64,000 nucleotides of DNA from Halocynthiibacter sp. SDUM655004. Lineage in GTDB: Bacteria; Pseudomonadota; Alphaproteobacteria; Rhodobacterales; Rhodobacteraceae. The stretch covers positions 930,001 through 994,000 of the forward strand of contig NZ_JAPDUG010000002.1 of NCBI RefSeq assembly GCF_026015885.1, given 5' to 3'. The position numbers and the translations under genes were made by a program. A model generated the notes under the pieces. The model was not told the DNA's origin. It saw only the letters and a program-made list of their open reading frames with translations, and did no database searches. Shown piece after piece: positions 46,963 to 54,860 of this stretch (the stretch's first letter is position 1; each line of letters opens with the position of its first letter).

Positions 46963-47799
46963 TTAGAGGCTCTCAACCGTTTGTTTCTGCGAGCCGAGGT
47001 TCTCGATACCAAGCTCAACAGTATCGCCAACTTTCAGGTATTTCGGTGGGTTCATCCCCATGCCAACACCTGGAGGCGTACCTGTACAAATCAGGTCTCC
47101 TTCTTCGAGCTTCATAAAGCTGCTCATGTAGGAAACGATTGTTTTCACATCAAAAATCATAGTGGAGGTTGTGCCGGTTTGCATCCGCTCGCCATTCACA
47201 TCAAGCCACATGTCAAGATTTTGCACTTCAAGCTCATCAAGCGTCACAAGCCATGGACCAGTCGGGCAGAAGTTCGGGAAGCTTTTACCCTTCATCCACT
47301 GGCCGCCACGGTCAATCTGCCACGAACGCTCTGAAACGTCGTTCACAACTGTAACACCGGCTACGTAGTCAAGCGCGTCTTCCGGGGCCACGCCGAAAGC
47401 AGTTTTGCCGATAACGATGCCAAGTTCGACTTCCCAATCAAGCTTGGTCATGTGATCCGCATAATAGAGCGGCGCGTTTGGGCCACAGAATGTGGACGCG
47501 GATTTGTTAAAAAGGATGGGTTCTTCCGGAACAGGCAACCCAGATTCTTTTGCGTGATCTGTATAGTTCAAGCCAACGCAGTAGATGTTCTTTGGCTGAC
47601 TGATCGGGGTTCCGATACGCTGGTCACCTTCGTAAAGCGGGAACTCAGCCAGATCGAGACCTTTCAGCGTATCGGCAACACCTTCAAGTGTTTGCGGACC
47701 AAAATCCTTCACCACAGACGATACATCGCGCGCTTTGCCGTCCGCATCCAATACACATGGTTTCTCCGATCCTTCGGTGCCCATTCTTAGCAGTTTCAT
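46963..47799 (-). CDS. FAH-family hydrolase (2,4-diketo-3-deoxy-acid type)
   Basis: A hydrolase of 278 residues of the fumarylacetoacetase family. It starts MKLLRMGTEGSEKPCVLDADG, has the loop CVGLNYTDHAKESG, the metal ligand region DWEVELGIVIG with VVNDVSERSWQ, and GKSFPNFCPTGPWLVT. The full-length match is with the ureidoglycolate lyase / 2,4-diketo-3-deoxy-L-fuconate (or rhamnonate) hydrolase subgroup rather than the longer XylX dehydratases. Its place beside FucU and a sugar-acid dehydratase favours the diketo-sugar-acid role. Divergent from the GntR gene. Confidence 0.87.
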   Translation of the reverse strand: MKLLRMGTEGSEKPCVLDADGKARDVSSVVKDFGPQTLEGVADTLKGLDLAEFPLYEGDQRIGTPISQPKNIYCVGLNYTDHAKESGLPVPEEPILFNKSASTFCGPNAPLYYADHMTKLDWEVELGIVIGKTAFGVAPEDALDYVAGVTVVNDVSERSWQIDRGGQWMKGKSFPNFCPTGPWLVTLDELEVQNLDMWLDVNGERMQTGTTSTMIFDVKTIVSYMSSFMKLEEGDLICTGTPPGVGMGMNPPKYLKVGDTVELGIENLGSQKQTVESL

Positions 47800-47868
47800 G
47801 CAAATTCCCTCTTAACTGTTATCTTCATTTCCCCTACCGAATCCTATTGCGGCTCGGCGCTCGGCCAT

Positions 47869-47880
47869 CTAATATGTTAG
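47869..47880. promoter_or_regulatory. Short dyad, candidate GntR operator
   Basis: CTAA-TATG-TTAG has four-base perfect arms in the 109-base gap between the divergent FAH gene and the GntR gene, 28 bases before the GntR start. Placement fits autoregulation. The dyad is short, so it is tentative. Confidence 0.35.
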
Positions 47881-47908
47881 TCTGCGAGAAGTCACAAGCC
47901 TGGATGTT

Positions 47909-48580
47909 ATGGACAACCACCGAACAGCCTCCGTTACCGAAACGATCTATGATGCGCTTTATCGGCAAATCATTGAGTTGGAACTCAAGCCCGGACACAA
48001 AATGTCCGAAGCGGAGATCGCGCGCCAATATGATGTGAGCCGTCAGCCGGTTCGAGATGCCTTTTATCGACTGTCCAAGCAAGGTCTCCTGCTGGTACGG
48101 CCACAGCGCGCAACCGTCGTCACGCATATCTCGGTCAGCGACATCAAGAGCGTGCAGTTCATTCGAACCGCGCTTGAGAAAGAAACCGTTCGCGCCGCTG
48201 CTGCGAAGATTGATGATATTCAAGCTGATCTATTGGAACTTATGATCACGCGGCAGGTTCAGGCGCTCTCGCGTAAGAACCTCAGCGAATTCTATCAGTG
48301 GGATGAAAACTTCCACGCGCGCATATGTGAAATCGCAGAGCGCCCAGAAGTCTGGGACCTTATCACCGATGTCAAAGCACAGGCCGACCGCATCCGTTTT
48401 CTTAGCCTGAACTTCGATGCCGGAGACGCCCTCACCGACCACAACGAAATCGTAACGGCCCTACGCGCGCATGACGGTGAAGCTGCTGCGGCGGTGATCA
48501 CCAATCATCTAACACGAACAGAATCCTCCCTCCCCCGCATCCTCGCAGAGCACGCGAGTTACTTTAAGGATATCACCTGA
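47909..48580 (+). CDS. GntR-family regulator (FadR/FCD type)
   Basis: A regulator of 223 residues. The N-terminal winged helix contains MSEAEIARQYDVSRQPVRDAFYRL, close to the HTH of the FadR branch, and the C-terminal FCD domain has the helical metal-binding DENFHARICEIAE with HNEIVTALRAHDGEAA. Members respond to acidic sugars or carboxylates. It sits divergent from the FAH hydrolase and upstream of the sugar kinase, so it likely controls both directions of the cassette. Confidence 0.92.
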   Translation: MDNHRTASVTETIYDALYRQIIELELKPGHKMSEAEIARQYDVSRQPVRDAFYRLSKQGLLLVRPQRATVVTHISVSDIKSVQFIRTALEKETVRAAAAKIDDIQADLLELMITRQVQALSRKNLSEFYQWDENFHARICEIAERPEVWDLITDVKAQADRIRFLSLNFDAGDALTDHNEIVTALRAHDGEAAAAVITNHLTRTESSLPRILAEHASYFKDIT

Positions 48581-48582
48581 AC

Positions 48583-49491
48583 ATGACGAACAAGACTTTC
48601 CTTTCTATTGGCGAAGCAATGATCGAAATGGCCGTTGTCGGCCCAGACACCTATCGCCGCGGGTTTGCCGGAGACACGTTCAACACAGCTTGGTACCTCG
48701 CCAAACTTCTCCCTACTGACTGGGGTGTGAAGTATTTCTCGGGTCTTGGTGTAGATGCGGCCAGCAATGAGATGCGCGAATTTGCCAAGTCTTCGGGGAT
48801 CGATATGTCGCCCGCACGCGAGGTCGCGGAGAAGACAGTCGGCCTTTACATGATCCACCTTGACGGCGGCGAACGTAGCTTTTCCTACTGGCGTTCGGAT
48901 TCCGCGGCTCGGCAAATGGCAGGCGATGTGGATTACATGACTGAGAGATTCATGGAAGCGGATGTATTGTTCTTCTCAGGCATTTCTCTTGCTGTTGTGC
49001 TGCCTGAACACCGCGCGGCATTCCTTGAAGCAATTGGTAAAGCGCGCGCTGCTGGAAAAACGACAATCTTCGACCCGAACCAGCGCCTGCGCCTTTGGAA
49101 AGACCAAACAGAGATGTCAGACGCCATTTCGGATGCGGCGAAGGTTTCGGAGATCATCCTTCCGTCCTTTGACGAAGAGCAGCAGTTCTATGGTGATACT
49201 TCGCCGGAGGCGACAATCGAGCGCTATTTCGCCGCTGGTGTGAACACTGTGATCGTCAAAAATGGGCCGGGTCTTGTAACAGCGCAAACCAAGGGCGAAG
49301 CACCGATTACCGTGCAGCCGAACATTGTTGAAAACGTCGTAGACACAACTGCCGCCGGAGACAGCTTCAATGCGGGTTTCTGCGCCGCGCTCCTTCAAGG
49401 TGCAGATCTTGCGAGCGCGATTACCAGCGGCGCAGAGCTTGCGGGAAAAGTTGTCACAAGCCACGGCGCATTGGTAAACGACGCCGTTTAA
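48583..49491 (+). CDS. PfkB-family sugar kinase, KdgK-like
   Basis: A ribokinase-fold kinase of 302 residues. The start MTNKTFLSIGEAMIEMAV and the middle GGERSFSYWRSDSAAR resemble 2-dehydro-3-deoxygluconate kinases; the catalytic Asp is in VDTTAAGDSFNAGF. KdgK phosphorylates KDG to feed KDPG aldolase. It follows the GntR gene by two bases and is cotranscribed with it; a bidirectional terminator follows. Together with the dehydratase it suggests an Entner-Doudoroff-like entry. Confidence 0.87.
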   Translation: MTNKTFLSIGEAMIEMAVVGPDTYRRGFAGDTFNTAWYLAKLLPTDWGVKYFSGLGVDAASNEMREFAKSSGIDMSPAREVAEKTVGLYMIHLDGGERSFSYWRSDSAARQMAGDVDYMTERFMEADVLFFSGISLAVVLPEHRAAFLEAIGKARAAGKTTIFDPNQRLRLWKDQTEMSDAISDAAKVSEIILPSFDEEQQFYGDTSPEATIERYFAAGVNTVIVKNGPGLVTAQTKGEAPITVQPNIVENVVDTTAAGDSFNAGFCAALLQGADLASAITSGAELAGKVVTSHGALVNDAV

Positions 49492-49527
49492 ACGAAAACG
49501 GGGGCAAAACTGCCCCCGTTCTTTGTG
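49492..49527. terminator. Terminator between kdgK-like and Gfo/Idh genes
   Basis: AACGGGGGCA (49497-49506) and TGCCCCCGTT (49511-49520) pair perfectly around AAAC. The plus side reads CTTTGTG and the minus side TTCGTTTAAAC, so it can serve both convergent genes. Confidence 0.85.
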
Positions 49528-49541
49528 TCGTTTCTAGGGTC

Positions 49542-50711
49542 TTAGGCCAGCTTGACCCAAGCCGCGTTACGCGCCGACGAGCGCACGCAAGCGTCAATGA
49601 ATTGCACGCCTTTAAGACCATCCTGAACAGTTGGATAGACAACCTCAGCTGGCACATCTTTCCCTTCACGGCGCGCCTGAATCGCTTCGGCCGCTTCGGA
49701 ATAGATCGTTGCAAAGCCTTCAAGATACCCTTCAGGATGCCCAGGAGGTATGCGGCTCACACGGCCAGCGGCCTCACCCGAACCCGCACCGCCGCGCGTA
49801 ATCAAACGCTTCGGCTCACCGAATGGAGTGTACCAGAGATAGTTCGGGTCTTCCTGACACCATTCGAGGCCACCCTTCTCACCGTAGATGCGCAACCGCA
49901 GGCCATTCTCATTGCCGACAGCAACTTGGCTGCACCAAAGTGTGCCGCGCGCTCCACCTTCGTAACGCATCATCACATGAGCGTTGTCATCGACCAATCG
50001 ACCGGGAACAAACGCTTGAAGATCCGCCGAAAGTGTATCTACCTCGAGGTCGGAAACGAAGCTGGCAAGGTTGAACGCATGCGTGCCAATATCACCAGTT
50101 GAACCACCCGCGCCGGATTTCTCCGGGTCAGTACGCCATGCGGCTTGCTTGTTGTCGGCGTCCGCCTCTTCGGCAAGCCAATCTTGAACATACTCAACCT
50201 GCACCAAACGGAGTTTGCCAAGTTCGCCATTCGCGATCATCTCACGCGCTTGGCGGATCATCGGATAACCCGTGTAGTTGTGCGTCAGGATAAAGAGCGC
50301 ATCCGAAGACTCCGCCGCCTTCACCAATTTTTTGGCGTCCGGCAATGTCGAAGTCAGAGGCTTGTCACAGATCACGTGAATGCCGCGCTTTAGAAACTCG
50401 CGCGCTGCATCAAGGTGAACGTGGTTTGGCGTTACGATTGCCACAGCCTCGATCCCGTTTTTCAATCGGGCCTCGCGGATCGCCATTTCCTTATAGCTGG
50501 AGTAGATACGATCCTCCGCCAGCCCAAGCGCACGACCGGACTCCAGAGCGCGTTCAGGCGTGCTGGAAAGTGCACCTGCGATCAATTCAAACTTGCCATC
50601 AATGCGCGATGCGATCCGGTGAACACCACCGATAAAGGCGTCTTTGCCTCCGCCGACCATACCCAAGCGGATTGGTCCGGACAGGGCTTCGTTGCGTCCT
50701 GTAATCGCCAT
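49542..50711 (-). CDS. Gfo/Idh/MocA-family oxidoreductase
   Basis: An NAD(P)-dependent sugar dehydrogenase of 389 residues. The Rossmann motif is RLGMVGGGKDAFIGG, and the catalytic-lysine motif reads ICDKPLTSTL where most members have EKP. A long C-terminal half with GAGGSTGDIGTHAFNL is standard. It lies three bases after the TIM-barrel gene on the minus strand. With that partner it may oxidise a sugar at C3 and so belong to a glycoside-processing pair. Substrate unknown. Confidence 0.9.
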   Translation of the reverse strand: MAITGRNEALSGPIRLGMVGGGKDAFIGGVHRIASRIDGKFELIAGALSSTPERALESGRALGLAEDRIYSSYKEMAIREARLKNGIEAVAIVTPNHVHLDAAREFLKRGIHVICDKPLTSTLPDAKKLVKAAESSDALFILTHNYTGYPMIRQAREMIANGELGKLRLVQVEYVQDWLAEEADADNKQAAWRTDPEKSGAGGSTGDIGTHAFNLASFVSDLEVDTLSADLQAFVPGRLVDDNAHVMMRYEGGARGTLWCSQVAVGNENGLRLRIYGEKGGLEWCQEDPNYLWYTPFGEPKRLITRGGAGSGEAAGRVSRIPPGHPEGYLEGFATIYSEAAEAIQARREGKDVPAEVVYPTVQDGLKGVQFIDACVRSSARNAAWVKLA

Positions 50712-50713
50712 GA

Positions 50714-51772
50714 TTAAACCTCCAGACCAAGCATTTTGCGGTTGGCAACCTCATCGGTTCCGCCATCGGCAAAGTCATCAAATGCGCGCTCGGTTACGCG
50801 AATAATGTGGTCTTTGACGAACTGCGCGCCTTCGCGTGCACCGTCTTCTGGGTGTTTCAGCGCACATTCCCACTCGACAACAGCCCAGCCATCAAAATCA
50901 TTTGCGGCCATCTTCGAGAACACCGCTCCGAAATCAACCTGACCATCGCCAAGACTGCGGAAACGGCCTGCGCGATCGACCCAGCTTTGATAACCACTGT
51001 AAACGCCTTGGCGTCCGGTTGGGTTAAACTCGGCATCCTTGACATGGAACATTTTGATCCGGTCTTTGTAGATGTCGATATTGTCGAGATAATCAAGGCA
51101 CTGAAGCACATAGTGGCTTGGATCATAGAGCATGTTACAGCGGGCGTGATTGTTTACGCGCTCAAGGAACATCTCAAATGTAACGCCATCATGCAGGTCT
51201 TCGCCTGGGTGGATTTCATAGCAAACGTCAACGCCGCATTCATCAGCATGATCAAGAATCGGCTTCCAACGCTTTGCCAACTCATCAAATGCTGTTTCAA
51301 CGAGCCCTGCTGGACGCTGTGGCCAAGGGTAAACATATGGCCATGCGAGCGCACCAGAGAAGGTTGCATGTGCATCGATTCCAAGGTTCTTACTCGCGGA
51401 AAGCGCCATTTTAACCTGCTCGACCGCCCATTCCTGACGCGCCTTTGGGTTGCCTTGAACGTGTGGTGCTGCAAAGCCATCGAATGACGTATCGTATGCG
51501 GGGTGAACTGCAACGAGCTGTCCTTGAAGGTGTGTCGAAAGTTCGGTGATCTCTACGCCGTTCTCACGGGCTTCGCCAGCAAGCGTGTCACAGTAATCTT
51601 TTGAAGTTGCGGCTTTTTCCAGATCAATGAAGCGCGCATCCCAGCTCGGAAGCTGAACGCCTTTGTAGCCACAATCTGCTGCCCATTTTGTGATTGCAGA
51701 CCAGGAATTGAACGGAGCGTCGTCTCCTGCGAACTGCGCGAGGAAAAGGCCGGGGCCCTTTAATGTTTTCAT
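50714..51772 (-). CDS. Sugar phosphate isomerase/epimerase (AP-endonuclease-2 TIM barrel)
   Basis: A TIM-barrel protein of 352 residues. ATG at 51772 (MKTLKGPGLFLAQF) is preceded by GGGAGGGATTC; the in-frame ATG at 51793 is unsupported. Metal-ligand glutamate and histidine positions are suggested by CYEIHPGEDLHDG, MLYDPSHYVLQ, MFHVKDAEFNP and VVEWECALKHPE, the usual four-segment pattern. Such proteins are isomerases or epimerases, and some act on 3-keto glycosides with Gfo/Idh partners. First gene of the minus-strand unit under the LacI operators. Confidence 0.88.
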   Translation of the reverse strand: MKTLKGPGLFLAQFAGDDAPFNSWSAITKWAADCGYKGVQLPSWDARFIDLEKAATSKDYCDTLAGEARENGVEITELSTHLQGQLVAVHPAYDTSFDGFAAPHVQGNPKARQEWAVEQVKMALSASKNLGIDAHATFSGALAWPYVYPWPQRPAGLVETAFDELAKRWKPILDHADECGVDVCYEIHPGEDLHDGVTFEMFLERVNNHARCNMLYDPSHYVLQCLDYLDNIDIYKDRIKMFHVKDAEFNPTGRQGVYSGYQSWVDRAGRFRSLGDGQVDFGAVFSKMAANDFDGWAVVEWECALKHPEDGAREGAQFVKDHIIRVTERAFDDFADGGTDEVANRKMLGLEV

Positions 51773-51828
51773 GAATCCCTCCCAGAATCTCAATTAGGGC
51801 GAGAAACAATACGCGCCCGAGAGGCACC

Positions 51829-51872
51829 GTAATCGATTACAAATGCAGAAATCAAGCAATGTAAACGGTTAC
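51829..51872. promoter_or_regulatory. LacI-type operators upstream of the minus-strand Gfo/TIM pair
   Basis: GTAATCGATTAC at 51829-51840 is a perfect 12-base palindrome; GTAAACGGTTAC at 51861-51872 is the same site with one base changed in each half. They lie 57 and 89 bases before the TIM-barrel start. The same palindrome occurs twice before the sugar-binding-protein gene, on the other side of the LacI gene. Confidence 0.75.
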
Positions 51873-51978
51873 TGTCTCATTTTTCGTGAGATTTGGGGGT
51901 TCGACCTATTGCGCAGCCGCAATTCTGATGCGGATACGCTCCACGTCGATGGCAGATTTTTCGGGAAGGAACCGTAGT

Positions 51979-52119
51979 TCAGGACTGTGTGTTAACGAGC
52001 CAACCGCCTGGACCTGCGATTGTGTCTGGCAGTGCGAGCACCATGATTTCACGTACAATGTAGCACGCCATAAAGCTCAGAAGGATTTGGTCAATTGTAA
52101 TGGCACTCAGGAATGACAT
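51979..52119 (-). CDS. Possible 46-residue membrane peptide
   Basis: An ORF beginning MSFLSAITIDQILLSFMACY with one hydrophobic stretch and no recognised family. A longer in-frame reading (52200 to 51979, TTG start) is also open. There is no strong ribosome site. It is the only plausible coding signal in the 519-base gap between the TIM-barrel gene and the LacI gene; chance is quite possible. The rest of the gap, apart from the operators, shows nothing I can support. Confidence 0.2.
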   Translation of the reverse strand: MSFLSAITIDQILLSFMACYIVREIMVLALPDTIAGPGGWLVNTQS

Positions 52120-52291
52120 AATAAACTCGTCCGTTTTAGCCTCGTTAAGCGGTCCGAACAGGAGGACCAAGGAAAATGTCGCCCGAGAAAAAGGCAACAA
52201 AATGGCGCAATTCGACGAGCAATATGGCCATTCAGCGTTGATTTCTTGCGGTGTGCCTTCGGCGCGAACAACCGATGCCGGATCTTCCTAA

Positions 52292-53329
52292 TTATTTCTG
52301 CGGCAACGGACCTGTGCTTTCTCTCCCAACCAATTCCACGGGGACGATATGTTGAAAATGTTCCCAATCCTTGTTCGGGTTCTGGATTCTTTCCAACAGC
52401 GCTTTTGCGGCAATCCGACCGATTTCAACACGGTTTTGTCGAATGGTTGTGAGCGAAGGGTGCATGTAAGCCGCAATCGCTACGTCATCAAATCCGATCA
52501 AAGCAATTTCTTCCGGAATCTTGATACCAGCCGCCAAGAGACCTTTCATAAATCCAAGCGCCATCATGTCTGAAGCACTGAATATTCCAGTCGGACGCTG
52601 ATCCATGGCAAGGATTGTCTCCGCCGCCGCTGCACCAGAGGCGAGGCGGAAATCTCCGGGCAAAATCCACTCGTCCCGAACTTCCATGCCGAGCGCGCGC
52701 GCCTCTTTTACAAATTCATCTCTGCGCGTAGGCGTTAGGATATTGTCCTTTGGGCCGCATATGTGCCCGACTCGTTTATGACCACACTCCGCAAGATGCC
52801 GCGCCGCGAGTCGCGCACCTTCGGCGTTATCAGATCTTATAGAAGGAAGGCCGACGCTCTCCGCCCATTCACAGGCATAGACCACCAGATTTTCCGACCC
52901 TGTGGCCCGCACAGATTCAATGGATTCTGGCTCCATGAACCCATCAAGGATAATAACACCATCCGCAATTCCATCAGTGAAAACGTCAGCGACATGAATT
53001 TTTGGAGTTGATTGATTTTCCGTATCCGCAACAAGAATTGAGTATCCAGCTTGGCTCGCCACTTGCTCGATGCCGGAAATGACCTGCGAGAAAAATGGAT
53101 TAGACAGATTCGGAATAAGCGCCAGAATTGCGCCCGTTTTCTGGGTTCTCAAGTTCCTCGCTGCGCGGTTGGCGCGATAGCCAGTCTGTTCTACAGCCTG
53201 CAGAACAGCCTCGCGCGTTTCATCCGAAACTTGCGACGGATTACTTAACGCGCGACTGACACTGGCGGTCGAAACGCCCGCCGCTCTCGCAACGTCGAGA
53301 ATCCGCGCTCTCTGATTCGGTGACTTCAT
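52292..53329 (-). CDS. LacI-family transcriptional regulator
   Basis: A repressor of 345 residues. The HTH is ILDVARAAGVSTASVSRAL with the hinge helix NRAARNLRTQKTGAI, followed by a periplasmic-binding-protein-like ligand domain (NLSNPFFSQVISGIEQVA, DGVIILDGFMEPES). GTAATCGATTAC operators flank its locus, one group before each outer transcription unit, while none is seen before its own start. Most likely it represses the sugar importer and both Gfo/TIM pairs until a sugar inducer binds. Start preceded by GTAGGAGGAGGA. Confidence 0.92.
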   Translation of the reverse strand: MKSPNQRARILDVARAAGVSTASVSRALSNPSQVSDETREAVLQAVEQTGYRANRAARNLRTQKTGAILALIPNLSNPFFSQVISGIEQVASQAGYSILVADTENQSTPKIHVADVFTDGIADGVIILDGFMEPESIESVRATGSENLVVYACEWAESVGLPSIRSDNAEGARLAARHLAECGHKRVGHICGPKDNILTPTRRDEFVKEARALGMEVRDEWILPGDFRLASGAAAAETILAMDQRPTGIFSASDMMALGFMKGLLAAGIKIPEEIALIGFDDVAIAAYMHPSLTTIRQNRVEIGRIAAKALLERIQNPNKDWEHFQHIVPVELVGRESTGPLPQK

Positions 53330-53381
53330 TCCTCCTCCTACGAGATTTTCCCTGCCTGCACCAAAAGTTTGACGGAAGGGC

Positions 53382-53469
53382 TTGACAGAATCTCAATTAG
53401 AATGTCCCATACTGTAATCGATTACAGCATCTCTAACGTAACGATGCGTGAAATTGTAATCGATTACAA
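53382..53469 (+). promoter_or_regulatory. Promoter and LacI-type operators of the sugar ABC operon
   Basis: A perfect -35 TTGACA lies at 53382-53387, without a clear -10. Palindromes TGTAATCGATTACA (53413-53426) and TTGTAATCGATTACAA (53454-53469) follow, spaced 41 bases apart, about 40 bases and more before the binding-protein start. Position over or just after the likely start of transcription fits repression by the adjacent LacI protein. Confidence 0.75.
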
Positions 53470-53508
53470 GGGCGTCGTGGGATGACGCTTACATAAAGGG
53501 AGGAATCT

Positions 53509-54741
53509 ATGAATTTCCGTAATGCACTTGTTGCAACTACTGCGCTTTGCGCGGCTTCCGCAGTTTCTGCGGCCGATCTAGAGGTAACACACTGGTGGAC
53601 ATCAGGCGGCGAAGCTGCTGCTGTTGCCGAATTTGCAAAAGCTTTCAACGAGACAGAAGGCAACAACTGGGTCGACGGCGCGATCGCTGGCGGCGGCGGC
53701 GTTGCACGCGGCGTAATCGTAAGCCGTATTCTTGGCGGCGATCCAATGCACGCCACCCAGCTTAACCACGGACGTCAAGCCGAAGAGCTTGTTGAAGCTG
53801 GCCTGATGCTTGACCTTACTGACATCGCAGAAGAAGGCGGCTGGCGCGACATCGTACACCCTGTTTCGCTTCTTGATAGCTGTACAGTAGACGGCAAAGT
53901 TTACTGTGTTCCTGTGAACATCCACTCTTGGCAGTGGCTCTGGCTGTCGCACAAAGCATATGCTGACGCAGGCGTAGACGTTCCTTCCAACTGGGATGAA
54001 TTTGTTTCTTCCGCTCCAGCTCTCGAGGCAGCTGGCAAAGTGCCACTCGCAATGGGTCAGCAAAGCTGGCAGTCCTCAGGCGCATTTGGCGTGATGCTTG
54101 TTGCACTCGGTGGCCCTGAGCTCTGGACAAAAGTATACGCAGAGAAAGACGCAGACGCAGCTGCAAGCGCTGAAATGGCCGCTGTATTTGAAGCTGCTGC
54201 AGCCGCGCGTGAGCTTTCTGCTGGCTCAAACGTGTCCGATTGGAACCTCGCAACAGCTATGGTTATCAACGGCGAAGCCGGTGGTCAGATCATGGGTGAC
54301 TGGGCACAAGGTGAATTCGCGGTTGCCGAGCAGGTTGCCGGCGAAGACTACACATGTCTGCCAGGTTTGGGCGTGAACGAAATCATCTCTACTGGTGGTG
54401 ACGCGTTCTATTTCCCGAAACAGGACGATCCAGAAGTCGAAGCTGCTCAAAAAGAGCTGGCTAAATTGCTTCTGTCCAAGGAAGTACAAGTTAACTTCAA
54501 CCTGAAGAAAGGCTCGCTGCCTGTTCGTGGTGATGTTGACCTTGCCGCAGCGAACGACTGCATGAAGAAAGGTCTCGAAATCCTCGCTTCTGGCAACATC
54601 CTTCCTGATGGCAACCAAGTTCTTTCCGCTGACACCACAGGCCAGCTTGAAGACCTGATGGTTGAATTCTGGAACGACACTTCGATTACGGCTGAAGACG
54701 CGCATAAGCGTTACGCCGACATCATTGCAAGCGCGGACTGA
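53509..54741 (+). CDS. Sugar ABC transporter substrate-binding protein (CUT1)
   Basis: A periplasmic binding protein of 410 residues. The signal peptide ends at about residue 21 (ASAVSA), then ADLEVTHWWTSGGEAAAVAEF, the start shared by glucose/mannose-type CUT1 binding proteins. Aromatic residues in NIHSWQWLWLSH and QQSWQSSGAFG probably stack on the sugar. It begins the operon SBP-permease-permease-ATPase-isomerase-oxidoreductase. The ligand is not known; glucose, a disaccharide or a glycoside are all possible. Confidence 0.92.
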   Translation: MNFRNALVATTALCAASAVSAADLEVTHWWTSGGEAAAVAEFAKAFNETEGNNWVDGAIAGGGGVARGVIVSRILGGDPMHATQLNHGRQAEELVEAGLMLDLTDIAEEGGWRDIVHPVSLLDSCTVDGKVYCVPVNIHSWQWLWLSHKAYADAGVDVPSNWDEFVSSAPALEAAGKVPLAMGQQSWQSSGAFGVMLVALGGPELWTKVYAEKDADAAASAEMAAVFEAAAAARELSAGSNVSDWNLATAMVINGEAGGQIMGDWAQGEFAVAEQVAGEDYTCLPGLGVNEIISTGGDAFYFPKQDDPEVEAAQKELAKLLLSKEVQVNFNLKKGSLPVRGDVDLAAANDCMKKGLEILASGNILPDGNQVLSADTTGQLEDLMVEFWNDTSITAEDAHKRYADIIASAD

Positions 54742-54760
54742 TCCTCTCTGTTTGTAAGCC

Positions 54761-54786
54761 GCTCCCGAGTGTTCGCACTCGGGAGC
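54761..54786 (+). promoter_or_regulatory. UUCG-capped hairpin between binding protein and permease genes
   Basis: GCTCCCGAGTG and CACTCGGGAGC form a perfect 11-base stem around TTCG, 19 bases after the binding-protein stop. No T-run follows. Such hairpins usually protect the upstream mRNA so that binding protein is made in excess. A weaker dyad follows at about 54801-54830 (GTGCG with CGCAC). Confidence 0.6.
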
Positions 54787-54860
54787 AACCTGAATACCCT
54801 GATGTGCGGCACGGCTAACCCGTCGCACACCCTCAGCTAAATCCAACAGCGAGAAATTCC

